Shown in pieces: positions 27,022-36,334 of a stretch of DNA of 64,000 bases (the stretch's first letter is position 1; each line of letters begins with the position of its first letter). The notes under the pieces are model-generated. The model saw nothing but the letters and a program-made list of their open reading frames with translations, did not search any database and was not told the origin of the DNA. Location of the stretch: positions 1,488,001-1,552,000 of the forward strand of contig CBDBQH010000003.1 of NCBI GenBank assembly GCA_965208975.1, in the 5' to 3' direction. The position numbers and the translations under genes were made by a program. Origin of the DNA: G963663315 sp965208975. Its GTDB lineage: Bacteria > Pseudomonadota > Gammaproteobacteria > Arenicellales > Poriferihabitantaceae.

Positions 27022-27737
27022 GAATCTGTCGGTTCCGGTAATCGGTTTTTGCGAGCCGCAATACTGGAATAAAAAGCCGTTATATGGAATCTGGCATGAT
27101 CCGGCCGATACCGGAATGGCGCTCCTTCCGGGCAGGCCCGCCTGGCTTCGCAACCCTGGTCCAGACACGAGTTTTGTGGCTCACTGTTCAAATAGCCATA
27201 ACATCGTTCAACGTCATAGCGCTGTCCGGTAAACGCATCAACCGGACAACTGCTTAAACACGGCTGATCCGGACACCTTGCACATATATCCTGATCTGCT
27301 TCGACCTCAACCAGTTCATCCGGCACGGTCGGGAAAGCGACCGCGAACCGATAAGCATGCCACAGACCGTATTGCGGATGAATCAGCATCCCAAGCTTTG
27401 AGGAGCGCAGCGATTCCGACCGCGAAGCCCATTGCAAAAACGGCTGGTACGGCGGCCCGCCAAACGGAAACAACGCCAAGCCGCCGAACAAATCTGCGAT
27501 TCGATTACCGACTCTCTCGCTCCAGCGATCCAGCGGTTGCGGGTTTCCGTCCAGATACTCATCAGAAGCGGAGAAACATTCCCACAAGGAAGACCCCGCA
27601 TTGCCGAACAGGATCAGCGATTGCGCGGCATCGGCTCCAATGTCAGGTACATTGTCCTGATCAGTAACGGCAAAACCGCCGCGCACAACCAGCCCGTATT
27701 GACTGGCGTAATCCAGTATGTCATTCCAGCATGTCAT
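27018..27737 (-). CDS. 4Fe-4S cluster protein, first gene of the fcc operon
   Basis: 239 residues with an N-terminal domain of about 145 residues (LILFGNAGSSLWECF, FPFGGPPYQPFLQWA) and a C-terminal ferredoxin-like module. Cluster ligands can be read as C152, C155, C160 and C164 (CARCPDQPCLSSCP) and C179, C191, C196 and C202 (YGYL, CLDQGCEARRACP), so one or two 4Fe-4S clusters. No signal peptide, so it should be cytoplasmic, unlike the exported FccAB. The architecture recalls the ferredoxin half of QueG or the MMACHC-like reductases. Its 4-base overlap with fccA implies a shared function, perhaps maturation or electron delivery. Confidence 0.75.
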   Translation of the reverse strand: MTCWNDILDYASQYGLVVRGGFAVTDQDNVPDIGADAAQSLILFGNAGSSLWECFSASDEYLDGNPQPLDRWSERVGNRIADLFGGLALFPFGGPPYQPFLQWASRSESLRSSKLGMLIHPQYGLWHAYRFAVAFPTVPDELVEVEADQDICARCPDQPCLSSCPVDAFTGQRYDVERCYGYLNSEPQNSCLDQGCEARRACPEGAPFRYRPDHARFHITAFYSSIAARKNRLPEPTDS

Positions 27738-27762
27738 TGATCATCATGGCAGGTTTGATGTT

Positions 27763-27791
27763 AGTATAAAATCACCATGAGTTTCGAGCAA
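27763..27791 (-). promoter_or_regulatory. Probable sigma-70 promoter of the fcc operon
   Basis: On the minus strand TTGCTC and TATACT are separated by exactly 17 bases, and the -10 lies about 26 bases upstream of the first operon gene's start at 27737. It is the best match in the gap between the operon and hrcA. Confidence 0.45.
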
Positions 27792-27842
27792 GAGCATGTG
27801 AAACCTCTGCCGCTTGGCCCTTTCTATCAATCCTCCTCCCTG

Positions 27843-28030
27843 AGGCGGGTGACAAGCCAGCAATCCCCAGGCTAACGTCGCCAATGCAACCAGATTCTGC
27901 AAGGTCGCCAATTTCCGGGCCTGGACTTTCTCCAATCCAAATCCCTGCTTGCTGAACCGATACCCTTCCTCACACAAGCCCAACGATGAATGTACGATTG
28001 AATCAGACGCTCCCCTGCTGCTTGACCGGC
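27843..28030 (-). mobile_element. Remnant of the same IS4-family element, transposase C-terminal fragment
   Basis: About 190 bases nearly identical to the transposase segment of the element at 21943-22895. The translated block CEEGYRFSKQGFGLEKVQ (and on to LLACH) is shared, while an upstream indel shifts the part coding GERLIQSYIHRWAC into another frame. No IS ends are seen. It fills most of the 394-base gap between the fcc operon and hrcA; the rest of the gap holds the fcc promoter and the leader of hrcA. Confidence 0.8.
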
Positions 28031-28131
28031 TGAAAAGATTAAATGATAATGAGTGACCACAGGTGTGGATGGGGAGGCATGAGTGTCTCCGTGATGCAAT
28101 TTTCCGGATCAATAATACTACTACGGTTTTT

Positions 28132-29202
28132 ATGCCTGCCACTGATGATATTCAGTTGAGCGCAAGAGCACAGGCTGTTCTGAGCGGGTTGATTCATCGT
28201 TACGTTGACGATGGTATTCCTGTCGGCTCAAGAACCCTGGCAAAGGAGACCAGCCTGGCCTTAAGCCCTGCGACAATCCGCAATGTGATGGCGGACCTGG
28301 AAGACCTCGGATTGATTTGCGCCCCACATACGTCAGCGGGCCGGATACCGACGGTAAAGGGGTATCGGTTTTTTATCAACGGTATTCTCAAGGTCGGAGC
28401 GATCAACAGTCGCTCGATCAGGAAAATCTCGAAAAGCCTGGTCAGCGCTTCCGAGCCGGGCAGCATTCTGGCCAGCGCTACGGAAATGCTTTCCCAGGTT
28501 ACTTCTTATGCCGGAATCGTGTCCACTCCCGACACTCGTCAGGCTCATATCCGGCATATTGAGTTCATCAAGTTGTCCGGCCAGCGTGTACTCGCGATTC
28601 TGGTTACCGATGACGGGCGGGTGCAGAACAAGGTGTTGTGGGCGCACCGGGAGTATGCGGAGTCTGAGCTGATTGAGGCCACCAATTATTTTAATGGCGA
28701 GTACAGCGCCAGGACGCTGGATGGTGTCAGGGCGCAATTGATTCTCCACATGAAGCAGGATCGCAAGAGTATGCATCGCGAGATGAGGACCGCGGTGAGT
28801 ATGGCGGGACAGTTATTCAACGAGGATCATGATGTCACGGAAAATGTCCTGGTCAGAGGCGAGAACAACCTGTTGTCGATTCCCGATTTCTCAGAGATGG
28901 ACAAGCTGAAAGCGTTGTTCGATGCATTCAAGACCAAGCAGGTATTGTTTGATCTGTTGCAAAAGAGTATGTTTGCCAGTGGCGTAAATATCTTTATTGG
29001 GGAGGAATCAGGTTATGAGCCGTTTCAGGATTGCAGCGTGATCTCGGCTCCATACATAGTCGATAACAGGCGGGTTGGCGTGCTCGGAGTGATCGGGCCG
29101 ACCAGAATGCAGTACGAAGAGGTTATCTCGACAGTGGATGTCACCGCGAAATTGCTGGGCAGTGCGCTGAGCGCTCAAAGCTCAGGCAGCCACTCCCAAT
29201 AA
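28132..29202 (+). CDS. hrcA: HrcA, heat-inducible transcription repressor
   Basis: Represses groE/dnaK-type operons by binding CIRCE elements. The start is ATG 28132 (MPATDDIQLSARAQ); the frame runs open to 28063 without family residues. The winged helix-turn-helix domain (about 1-80) includes LSPATIRNVMADLEDLGLI and HTSAGRIPTVKGYRFF, both diagnostic. The C-terminal sensory domain holds IGEE and GVLGVIGPTRMQYE. No CIRCE palindrome was found in this window, so its targets are elsewhere. The IS remnant ends about 100 bases upstream and may affect its promoter. Confidence 0.93.
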   Translation: MPATDDIQLSARAQAVLSGLIHRYVDDGIPVGSRTLAKETSLALSPATIRNVMADLEDLGLICAPHTSAGRIPTVKGYRFFINGILKVGAINSRSIRKISKSLVSASEPGSILASATEMLSQVTSYAGIVSTPDTRQAHIRHIEFIKLSGQRVLAILVTDDGRVQNKVLWAHREYAESELIEATNYFNGEYSARTLDGVRAQLILHMKQDRKSMHREMRTAVSMAGQLFNEDHDVTENVLVRGENNLLSIPDFSEMDKLKALFDAFKTKQVLFDLLQKSMFASGVNIFIGEESGYEPFQDCSVISAPYIVDNRRVGVLGVIGPTRMQYEEVISTVDVTAKLLGSALSAQSSGSHSQ

Positions 29203-29781
29203 GTGATCGCATTTCGGCGCCACGTCAGAATTGATGGGCTGTTTACAGAGCTTGAAGTATTCGAGCCCGCGCAGGTGGACAGATGGCATCCTGAGAAGAC
29301 GGTGGATATTGATATACGGATTGATTCGAGCGGTGTCTGGCGCTATCAGGATTCCCCGATTCGCCGTCATCGCATATCAAAATTGTTCGCCTCGCTATTG
29401 GTTCGGGAGGGCCGGGAGTTCTATCTGGTCACCCCGCCGGTCAAATATCGCATTGCAGTGGATGACGCGCCGTTTCTGGCGATTGAGTTGAATAGCCAGG
29501 GGCAGGGCGCTACCCGGAGTCTCTACTTTCGAACGAATATGGATGAGGTTGTGCTGGCTGATCGAGAGCATCCCATTGTGGTTGAAACGGATAGTAAAAC
29601 CGGGGAACCGTCACCCTATATCGAAGTGCGCGATGGCCTGGATGCTAAAATAACGCGGTCTGTGTTCTACCAGATGGCTGAACTGGCGGCGCCGACAGGG
29701 GCGGGCGATACAGGCCGGGTCAATTATGGTTTGCACAGTGCGGGCACACTGTTTATAGTAGGATCAATACACAAACAATAA
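29203..29781 (+). CDS. DUF1285-family protein
   Basis: 192 residues starting at GTG 29203, immediately after the hrcA stop. The body shows the domain's typical segments: GLFTELEVF and ERWHP-like VDRWHPEKTVDIDIRID, GVWRYQDSPIRRHRISKLFASLL, FYLVTPPVKYRIAVDDAPFLAI and a final strand pair ending FIVGSIHKQ. The family has known structures but no assigned reaction. No signal or membrane segment. Confidence 0.88.
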   Translation: MIAFRRHVRIDGLFTELEVFEPAQVDRWHPEKTVDIDIRIDSSGVWRYQDSPIRRHRISKLFASLLVREGREFYLVTPPVKYRIAVDDAPFLAIELNSQGQGATRSLYFRTNMDEVVLADREHPIVVETDSKTGEPSPYIEVRDGLDAKITRSVFYQMAELAAPTGAGDTGRVNYGLHSAGTLFIVGSIHKQ

Positions 29782-29793
29782 AGAGACAAGAAA

Positions 29794-31614
29794 ATGAGTT
29801 GGCAAAAGAAAATTCTTCGGGTTGATCTGACAGCAGGCGCCACTTCAGTGGAACCTTTGAATCTGGATTGGGCAAATCGGTATCTCGGGATTCGTGGTCT
29901 GGGAACCAAATACCTGTATGAAGAAATGGACCCGGCTGTGGATGCGCTCAGTCCTGAAAATGTACTGATTTTCGCCACCGGGCCATTGACCGGGACCATG
30001 GCGTCCACCAGTGGCCGTTATGGCGTGATCACGAAAGGTCCTTTGACCGGCGCCATTGCCTGCTCCAATTCGGGCGGGAAATTTGGCGCGGAATTAAAGT
30101 ATGCGGGGTACGACTTGTTGATTCTGACCGGGCGGTCGACGATGCCGGTTTACCTGAATATCCGCGACGATCAGGTTGAAATCCTGCCAGCGGACGAGAT
30201 TTGGGGGCAGTCCGTCTGGTTCGCGGATGAATGGATTCGCAAGAAGCGGCAGGACCCCCAGGTCAAGATAGCGGCGATCGGAAAATCCGGTGAGAACCAG
30301 GTGCGGTATGCCTGCGTGGTCAATGATCTGCATCGCGCGGCTGGTCGCTCCGGCGTCGGCGCAGTGATGGGCAGCAAAAATCTGAAGGCGATATGCGCTC
30401 GCGGCACGGTGGGTGTGAGCAGTGAAAATCCCGGGGCATTCATGGAGGTCATTCGAGAAGCGAATGATACACTGCATTCCAGTGGTAACAGGCGGGGGTT
30501 GATGCGGTACGGCACTCATGCGATGCTGAGTACCATGCAGGAGTTTGGAGGATTGCCCACCCGCAATTTCAGGGAAGTTACTTTTGAGAAAGCCGACCGC
30601 ATCAATCATGAATCCGTGACCATCAGAAACCGTAATGGACATACTAATTTGCAGCGTAACGCCGCCTGTTTCGGATGCACAATCGGCTGTGGCCGGATCG
30701 CGAAAATTGATCCGGAACATTTCAGCGTCAAGGAGCGGCCGCAATACCGCATCGCTTCGGGCGGTCTCGAATACGAAACCGCGTTCGCCTTTGGTCCGGT
30801 CGTGGGCGTGGATGATCTGGACGCGATGACTTTTGCCGGATTTATGATGAACGAGCATGGCATGGATCCGATTTCATTCGGCGTTACACTGGCGGCGGCG
30901 ATGGAATTATTCGAGATGGGCGTGATCACCAGGCAGCATACCGATGGAGTGGATTTGAGTTTCGGCAGCGCCGAAGCGCTGGTGGTGATGTCGGAGAAAA
31001 CCGGTCTTTGTGAAGGTTTTGGCCGCGACCTGGGGCTTGGCTCGAAACTTCTGTGCGAAAAATACGGCCATCCGGAGCTGGCTATGGTCGCCAAGGGCCA
31101 GGAATTCGCCGGTTATGACGGCCGCTCGATGCAGGGCATGGGGCTGGGCTATGCCACCAGCAACCGCGGCGCATGTCATCTGAGGCATGATACTTTCACC
31201 GAAGATTTTCAGGACCCCGGCGCCACGGGCAAGGCGCAAGCCTGTGCCACCACTCAGGATTTCGTGTCGATGGTGGATTCCACCGGGCTTTGTCTGTTTA
31301 CGACCGGCACATGGGGGTACGAGGATTTCGCCAAAATGGTGAACGCCGGCATGCCCGATGAATGGGATGAGGAGCGCCTGCGCCAGACCGGAGAACGCAT
31401 CTGGAATCTGGAGAAACTGTTCAATCTGAAGGCCGGTCTGACGATTCGGGACGATACCCTGCCGCCGAGAATTCTGAAAGACCCGGCGCCTGCGGGATTC
31501 AACAAGGGCGGGGTCTGTCAACTCGATGTGATGATTCCGCAATATTATGAGGCGCGCGGCTGGTCAAGCGAAGGCATCCCTTCCAGGGAAAAACTGGAAT
31601 CGCTGGGGATATAG
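29794..31614 (+). CDS. Aldehyde:ferredoxin oxidoreductase-family tungsten/molybdopterin enzyme
   Basis: 606 residues. The N-terminal domain has the pterin-binding series (LRVDLTAGATSVE, GTKYLYEEMDP, FATGPLTGTMASTSGRYGVITKGPLTGA). The 4Fe-4S cluster ligands are the C-x2-C-x3-C motif in CFGCTIGC plus the downstream Cys in DSTGLCLF. Family members oxidise aldehydes to acids or reduce acids with a low-potential electron carrier. The oxidoreductase is convergent with the MMPL gene, 2 bases apart, and 12 bases downstream of DUF1285. No electron-transfer partner gene is adjacent, so its carrier and substrate are unknown. Confidence 0.9.
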   Translation: MSWQKKILRVDLTAGATSVEPLNLDWANRYLGIRGLGTKYLYEEMDPAVDALSPENVLIFATGPLTGTMASTSGRYGVITKGPLTGAIACSNSGGKFGAELKYAGYDLLILTGRSTMPVYLNIRDDQVEILPADEIWGQSVWFADEWIRKKRQDPQVKIAAIGKSGENQVRYACVVNDLHRAAGRSGVGAVMGSKNLKAICARGTVGVSSENPGAFMEVIREANDTLHSSGNRRGLMRYGTHAMLSTMQEFGGLPTRNFREVTFEKADRINHESVTIRNRNGHTNLQRNAACFGCTIGCGRIAKIDPEHFSVKERPQYRIASGGLEYETAFAFGPVVGVDDLDAMTFAGFMMNEHGMDPISFGVTLAAAMELFEMGVITRQHTDGVDLSFGSAEALVVMSEKTGLCEGFGRDLGLGSKLLCEKYGHPELAMVAKGQEFAGYDGRSMQGMGLGYATSNRGACHLRHDTFTEDFQDPGATGKAQACATTQDFVSMVDSTGLCLFTTGTWGYEDFAKMVNAGMPDEWDEERLRQTGERIWNLEKLFNLKAGLTIRDDTLPPRILKDPAPAGFNKGGVCQLDVMIPQYYEARGWSSEGIPSREKLESLGI

Positions 31615-31616
31615 AT

Positions 31617-33932
31617 TTATTCGGGGGGCTTCGGTCTGATCAGCCAGGCGCCGAGCGCCGGCAGCAAAATGATGGCGCCGATCATATTGACCAGAAACAT
31701 GAAGGTCAGCACCGTGCCCATATCCGCCTGAAATTTGAGCGGGGCGCCAATCCAGGTGGCGACTCCCGCCGCCAGGGTAAGCCCGGTGAGCAATACCCCG
31801 GCGCCGGTTGTGGCCAGGGTGCGCTCGTAGGCAAGAGCGAAATCCATCCCCTCGGCGAGCCAGGCGCGAAGCTGGCTATAGATATAGATACCGTAGTCCA
31901 CCCCGATACCGACACCCAGCGCCACCACGGGCAAAGTCGAGATTTTAAGCCCGATTTCCAGCCATACCATCAGCGTATAAGCCAGTAGCGATACCATCAC
32001 AAGCGGTACGATGATGCACACGGTTGCAGCGGCCGAGCGGAAAGAAATCAGGCACAACAGGATCACGGCCGCGTAGACGTAAAGAAGGATCGGGAACTGG
32101 GATGCCTCAACCTCCTCGTTGGTTGCCGCCATCACTCCGACATTGCCGGATGCCAATTCAAAAGCGATACGCTCCAGGGCGACCGGGTTGTGGGTGCGGA
32201 AGGATTTTACGGCTTCGACAACGCGCTGGATGGTCTCGGCTTTGTGATCGGTGGTGTAGATCGAAATCGGCATTACGCTGCAATCGGAGTTCAGCAGTCC
32301 ACTGCTCGTTGGCACCGGAGAGACGGCCTGTACCAGGGTATAATGATTACGCGGCAACGTCTTCCATTTGAGATTACCCTCATTCCAGCTGGCATTGATC
32401 TTGCGGGCTTCTCCGGCCAGTCCGTATACTGACTGTACTCCTTCCACATTGCGCATATACCATTCGAATTCATCCAGCGTATGCATCACCTCGTAGTCAA
32501 TACAGCCTTCGGACACGGTGCGGGTGATCACGGTCAGTACATCGACGCCAATCCCGAAGTTTTCGGTAATGATGGCCGTGTCGATATTGTATACCGAGTC
32601 GGTGTGCAGTTCGGGAACGCCCTGATGCTCGTCACCGACCCGTATCTGCGGCGCAAAGTATGAACCGGCTGCCAGTAACGCCAGGGCTGCGGCGATCACC
32701 ATTGCCGCCGGTTTCCGGTGCGCTACAAGGGCGATTCGAGACCACAGCGGGCGCAACCGATCATCTCTGGCGCGCGCCGCCTGAATCTGTTTGGCGTCAA
32801 TGCGGAACCAGGAGAGCAGGATCGGCAGCAGCGCCAGATTGGTCAGCAGGATGACCGCAACCCCGAGGCTTGCGGTCATCGCGATTTCCCGGATGACCTG
32901 CACCTCTATCAGCGAAATGGTAATAAAGCCAGCCGAGTCGGAGACCAGCGCTGTGACGCCGGGTAGCAGCAGGCGGCGGAAGCTGGCGCGCGCCGCCTCC
33001 AGGCCACTGGCGCCGCGAATCGTTTCGGCTCTCACCGAGCTGACCATCTGCACCCCGTGGCTGACTCCGATGGCAAAGACCAGAAATGGCACCAGGATGG
33101 ACATTGGATCCATGCCAAAGCCAAGGGCGGTAACGCCGCCTAATTGCCAGATTACCGCTACCAGAGAACAGACCAGCGCCGGTATCGTCAAACGAAGCGA
33201 GCGGGTATAGGCATAGACAAACAAGCCGGTGACAACAAAGGCGATCCCGAAAAAGACCATCACCCGGGTCGCGCTGGCGGCGATATCCCCGACCACCTTG
33301 GCAAATCCAATGATGTGCACATTCATGCCGGGGCGCTTTTCGGCCTGTTCACGGATGTCTTCAAGCTGCTGTGCAACCTCCAGATAATCCAGCCGCTTTC
33401 CGGTATCGGGATGAAACTCCTGTAGCTTGCCGCTCACAATGGCGCCGCTGAAATCATTGGCTACCAGTCGGCCGACAATACCGGCCTTGAGAATGTTTTC
33501 CCGCACCCGGGCAAATCCGGTTTCAGTTGGAGTAAAGTCTGCCGGCATTACATTGCCCGCAGTGACGCCGTCTTCCACAACCTCCAGGAAGCGTACATTC
33601 GGAGTCAGTATCGAGTAGACCTGGGTACGGTCGATACCCGGCAGGAAGAACATGGCGTCGGTCACCTCTCGCAGCGCCGCGAAGAATTCCGGGGTAAACA
33701 GTTCTCCATCGTCTGCCATCAACGCAATCACAACCTGGTCGGCGCCGCCGAACTCATCACGATATTCCATGAATGTGTGCATGTACTCATGTTCCAACGG
33801 CGCCAGTTTGGTGAAACCGGCATCCACCCGCAATCCGGTTGCGAACCAGCCCATGACCAGGGTCAGGAGGGTAAATATCGCCAGTACAAGCCAGCGGTGG
33901 GAGAACAGCAGTTTTTCGATCGCGGTGGTCAA
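31617..33932 (-). CDS. MMPL/RND-family membrane transporter (HAE3 type)
   Basis: 771 residues with the RND duplication: a first membrane helix (HRWLVLAIFTLLTLVMGWFA), a large periplasmic loop, five helices (about 210-385), then a second helix, loop and five-helix set to the end. Conserved helix 4 and 10 segments include GFGMDPMSILVPFLVFAIGVSHGVQ and LPVVALGVGIGVDYGIYIY. HAE3 proteins are thought to move lipids or hydrophobic molecules across the inner membrane. It is the last gene of a same-strand cluster with Ycf48-like, DUF1329 and DUF1302 proteins, suggesting one trans-envelope machine. Confidence 0.9.
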   Translation of the reverse strand: MTTAIEKLLFSHRWLVLAIFTLLTLVMGWFATGLRVDAGFTKLAPLEHEYMHTFMEYRDEFGGADQVVIALMADDGELFTPEFFAALREVTDAMFFLPGIDRTQVYSILTPNVRFLEVVEDGVTAGNVMPADFTPTETGFARVRENILKAGIVGRLVANDFSGAIVSGKLQEFHPDTGKRLDYLEVAQQLEDIREQAEKRPGMNVHIIGFAKVVGDIAASATRVMVFFGIAFVVTGLFVYAYTRSLRLTIPALVCSLVAVIWQLGGVTALGFGMDPMSILVPFLVFAIGVSHGVQMVSSVRAETIRGASGLEAARASFRRLLLPGVTALVSDSAGFITISLIEVQVIREIAMTASLGVAVILLTNLALLPILLSWFRIDAKQIQAARARDDRLRPLWSRIALVAHRKPAAMVIAAALALLAAGSYFAPQIRVGDEHQGVPELHTDSVYNIDTAIITENFGIGVDVLTVITRTVSEGCIDYEVMHTLDEFEWYMRNVEGVQSVYGLAGEARKINASWNEGNLKWKTLPRNHYTLVQAVSPVPTSSGLLNSDCSVMPISIYTTDHKAETIQRVVEAVKSFRTHNPVALERIAFELASGNVGVMAATNEEVEASQFPILLYVYAAVILLCLISFRSAAATVCIIVPLVMVSLLAYTLMVWLEIGLKISTLPVVALGVGIGVDYGIYIYSQLRAWLAEGMDFALAYERTLATTGAGVLLTGLTLAAGVATWIGAPLKFQADMGTVLTFMFLVNMIGAIILLPALGAWLIRPKPPE

Positions 33933-33976
33933 ATGTATTTCCGGTCTGTCTGTCGGTCAGGGCGGGGAGCGGAGTT

Positions 33977-34942
33977 CTACGAACGGTTCCAGGGCAGGCG
34001 GAGGAGCCCGAACTCGCCGATCAGCAGTATATTACCGTCGGCCAGTGGCAATGCGGTCGAGATGCCCTGGCGAGATGGCAGTTGCTCCAGTGATACACTG
34101 CGCCCATTGTCCATACTGGTGAGCAGGGTTCCTTCCAGGCCCGTGATTAGCAGGGCGCCGGATTGCAGTTGCACGGCGCTGGTCAAAGTGGCAGTGGTGG
34201 CGGTCGGTATCTGTGTCCAGTTTTCGCCATCGTCCATGGAGCGGAACAGATGTCCGCGGATTCCCAGCAACAGCAGTTGTTCATCCTCCAGCGCAAGGGC
34301 GCTGAACCATGAGCCGGTATAGGGAGAAGGCAGTTCCCGCCAGTTGTCTCCGCCGTCATCGGAACGATAGATCACTCCTGATTCAGCGGCAATGAAAAGC
34401 CGGCGCTGCGTAACCGGCAGCAGTGCGTTCAGGTGAAAGTCGTCCTCGCTGATAGTGCGTGAAGTCCAGCTGTCGCCACCATCTTCGGTAGCCAGGAAAT
34501 AGCCGTAGGCGCCGATGGCAAAGCCGGTACGCGCGTCCCGGAACCAGACATCCAGCAAAGGGCGCTCTTCTTCGGGCGCATGGTGCACCAGCCGCCAGCT
34601 GTCTCCGCCGTCCCGGGTACGCAGGATCACGGCGTCGTGACCGACCGCCCAGCCGGTTTGTTGGTCGTGCATGTGTACGGCGGTCAGCAGAACGCGGACA
34701 GGTACTTGCGCCAGCTGCCAGTTTACGCCATCGTCCACAGAGGTCAGGATGTGGCCCCGTTCGCCGACTACCACCAGACGTGAACCGGCGGTGTCGGCAT
34801 CCAGCAGCAGCGAACGGCTTGCCAGGGGGGAGTGCGGGATTGCCGGCTCAGCCGGTCCGCTGTCCGCTACTGATAACGGTAGCGACAGACACGATACCAA
34901 TGCCAGCGCGGCTGCACTTCGGTCCGGACTCCATAACGCCAT
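33977..34942 (-). CDS. Ycf48/BNR-repeat beta-propeller protein, exported
   Basis: About 321 residues from the Met at 34942 (MALWSPDRSAAALALVSCLSLPLSVA, a signal peptide); the frame runs open to 34978 inside the DUF1329 gene. The mature part is a series of about seven propeller blades with the recurring pattern of Asp-Gly-Gly-x-Ser/Asn-Trp (DDGVNWQLA, DGGDSWRLV, DGGDSWTSR, DGGDNWREL, DDGENWTQI). This is the family of the plant photosystem II assembly factor Ycf48, and bacterial members of this cluster type lack photosynthesis. Likely a periplasmic assembly or scaffold factor for the transporter. Confidence 0.85.
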   Translation of the reverse strand: MALWSPDRSAAALALVSCLSLPLSVADSGPAEPAIPHSPLASRSLLLDADTAGSRLVVVGERGHILTSVDDGVNWQLAQVPVRVLLTAVHMHDQQTGWAVGHDAVILRTRDGGDSWRLVHHAPEEERPLLDVWFRDARTGFAIGAYGYFLATEDGGDSWTSRTISEDDFHLNALLPVTQRRLFIAAESGVIYRSDDGGDNWRELPSPYTGSWFSALALEDEQLLLLGIRGHLFRSMDDGENWTQIPTATTATLTSAVQLQSGALLITGLEGTLLTSMDNGRSVSLEQLPSRQGISTALPLADGNILLIGEFGLLRLPWNRS

Positions 34943-34961
34943 GCGGGACAGGTGATGGTAA

Positions 34962-36323
34962 TTAACGCAGGCCCTCACGACGCAGGGCTCCCGGCGTGAA
35001 GTCCCGGCTGGTCACATCGACATCCCAGGCGCACATGTCATACTCATTGTTGAGGCCGAGCGCCAGGTAGCGTCCCGCTTGCAGGTCGGTGTGTACTTCC
35101 AGGGTCAGCCAGGTCAGTGGTTTCTGGTAATAGTTGATGACATGGCCTTCTGATACTCTCCAAAGCTGGTCCCGGTTGTCGTATAGGTCGGCCAGCAGAA
35201 TATGCCAGGAATCCTCATCCACATACAGGGTACGGCGCTTGTAGATATGCGTGGCGCCCTCCTTCAGTGTCGCTTCAACCACCCACACCCGGTGCAGCTC
35301 GTAACGCAGATTTTCCGGATTGACATGCAATGGCTGGAGGATGTCGGAGAAGGACAGTTCGTCGCTGTGCAGTCTGTAGGAGTTGTAGGGCACATACATT
35401 TCGCGTTTGCCAAGCAGTTTCCAGTCATAGCGGTCCACCGCCCCGTTATACATGTCGTACTGGTCGGAAGTGCGAAGCCCGTCGCTGGTAGTGCCCGGAT
35501 TGTCATAGGCGATATTCGGGGCCCGCCGCACCCGCCGCTGACCCGGGTTATAGGTCCAGGCACGGCGTGGTTCACGCAACTGGTTCATGGTTTCATGCAC
35601 CAGCAGGATGTCGCCGGCCAACCGGGCCGGAGCCAATACTTTCTGCTTGAACAGAAGCATGGTGTTGTCCAGTTGTTCCGTCGTCATGCCGGGCAGTGAG
35701 TAACGCAGTTCGATTTCCAGTCCGTATTTCACCATGGTATAGTCGCCACTCCGGGTGACCGCCGCCTGACCAGTGACACACTCAATCGTTTCACCGCGAT
35801 AACGCAGCAGGTGATTCCAGACCACTTCCTCGCCATTTTCCGGAAGCGGAAATGGAATGCCGATGGCCGCGCCTTCCACTCCATTGCCATTGTCAACCAG
35901 TCTGGCGGTTGCGGCAATCTGGCGCGTGGCATCATAGATGCGTTGCGGCGCCGCCGCGCTGCGCCGGGTTGGATAGACCGGGAGATAAAACGTCGGGTAA
36001 GTTTCCAGCATGCGCTGAAGACCCACGGAGAGCCGGTCGCGATGCTGAGCCAGATTATCCGCATTGATAATAAACAGTGGCTTGTCGCTGGCATAAGGGT
36101 CACGATGATGTTCGCCGCGGACATAACCCGGCGGCGGGGTGGTGATACCGCCGGTCCAGGCCGGAATCGTGCCTTCGGCGTTGCCGGCTCGTTCTGCTCC
36201 GAGGGGAGTCAGGTCCTTGCCCAGCCGATCAATCTGGTCACTGCTTATTCCGGCGTGCGCCATGGCGGGGAGTATGCACCCGAAGACGAGCGCCGCGCGG
36301 AAAACGGATGTAATTCTTTTCAT
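34962..36323 (-). CDS. DUF1329-family exported protein (LolA/LolB-like)
   Basis: 453 residues with a signal peptide (MKRITSVFRAALVFGCILPAMAHA). The region KDLTPLGAERAGNAEGTIPAWTGG at the start of the mature chain and the Tyr/Trp/Arg-rich strands that follow (RRAWTYNPGQRRVRRAPN, GKREMYVPYNSYRL) are diagnostic. The family is structurally related to the lipoprotein carriers LolA/LolB, so carrying a lipid across the periplasm is plausible. It lies 11 bases from DUF1302 upstream and overlaps the open frame of the Ycf48-like gene downstream. Confidence 0.88.
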   Translation of the reverse strand: MKRITSVFRAALVFGCILPAMAHAGISSDQIDRLGKDLTPLGAERAGNAEGTIPAWTGGITTPPPGYVRGEHHRDPYASDKPLFIINADNLAQHRDRLSVGLQRMLETYPTFYLPVYPTRRSAAAPQRIYDATRQIAATARLVDNGNGVEGAAIGIPFPLPENGEEVVWNHLLRYRGETIECVTGQAAVTRSGDYTMVKYGLEIELRYSLPGMTTEQLDNTMLLFKQKVLAPARLAGDILLVHETMNQLREPRRAWTYNPGQRRVRRAPNIAYDNPGTTSDGLRTSDQYDMYNGAVDRYDWKLLGKREMYVPYNSYRLHSDELSFSDILQPLHVNPENLRYELHRVWVVEATLKEGATHIYKRRTLYVDEDSWHILLADLYDNRDQLWRVSEGHVINYYQKPLTWLTLEVHTDLQAGRYLALGLNNEYDMCAWDVDVTSRDFTPGALRREGLR

Positions 36324-36334
36324 GACAGTCGGCC

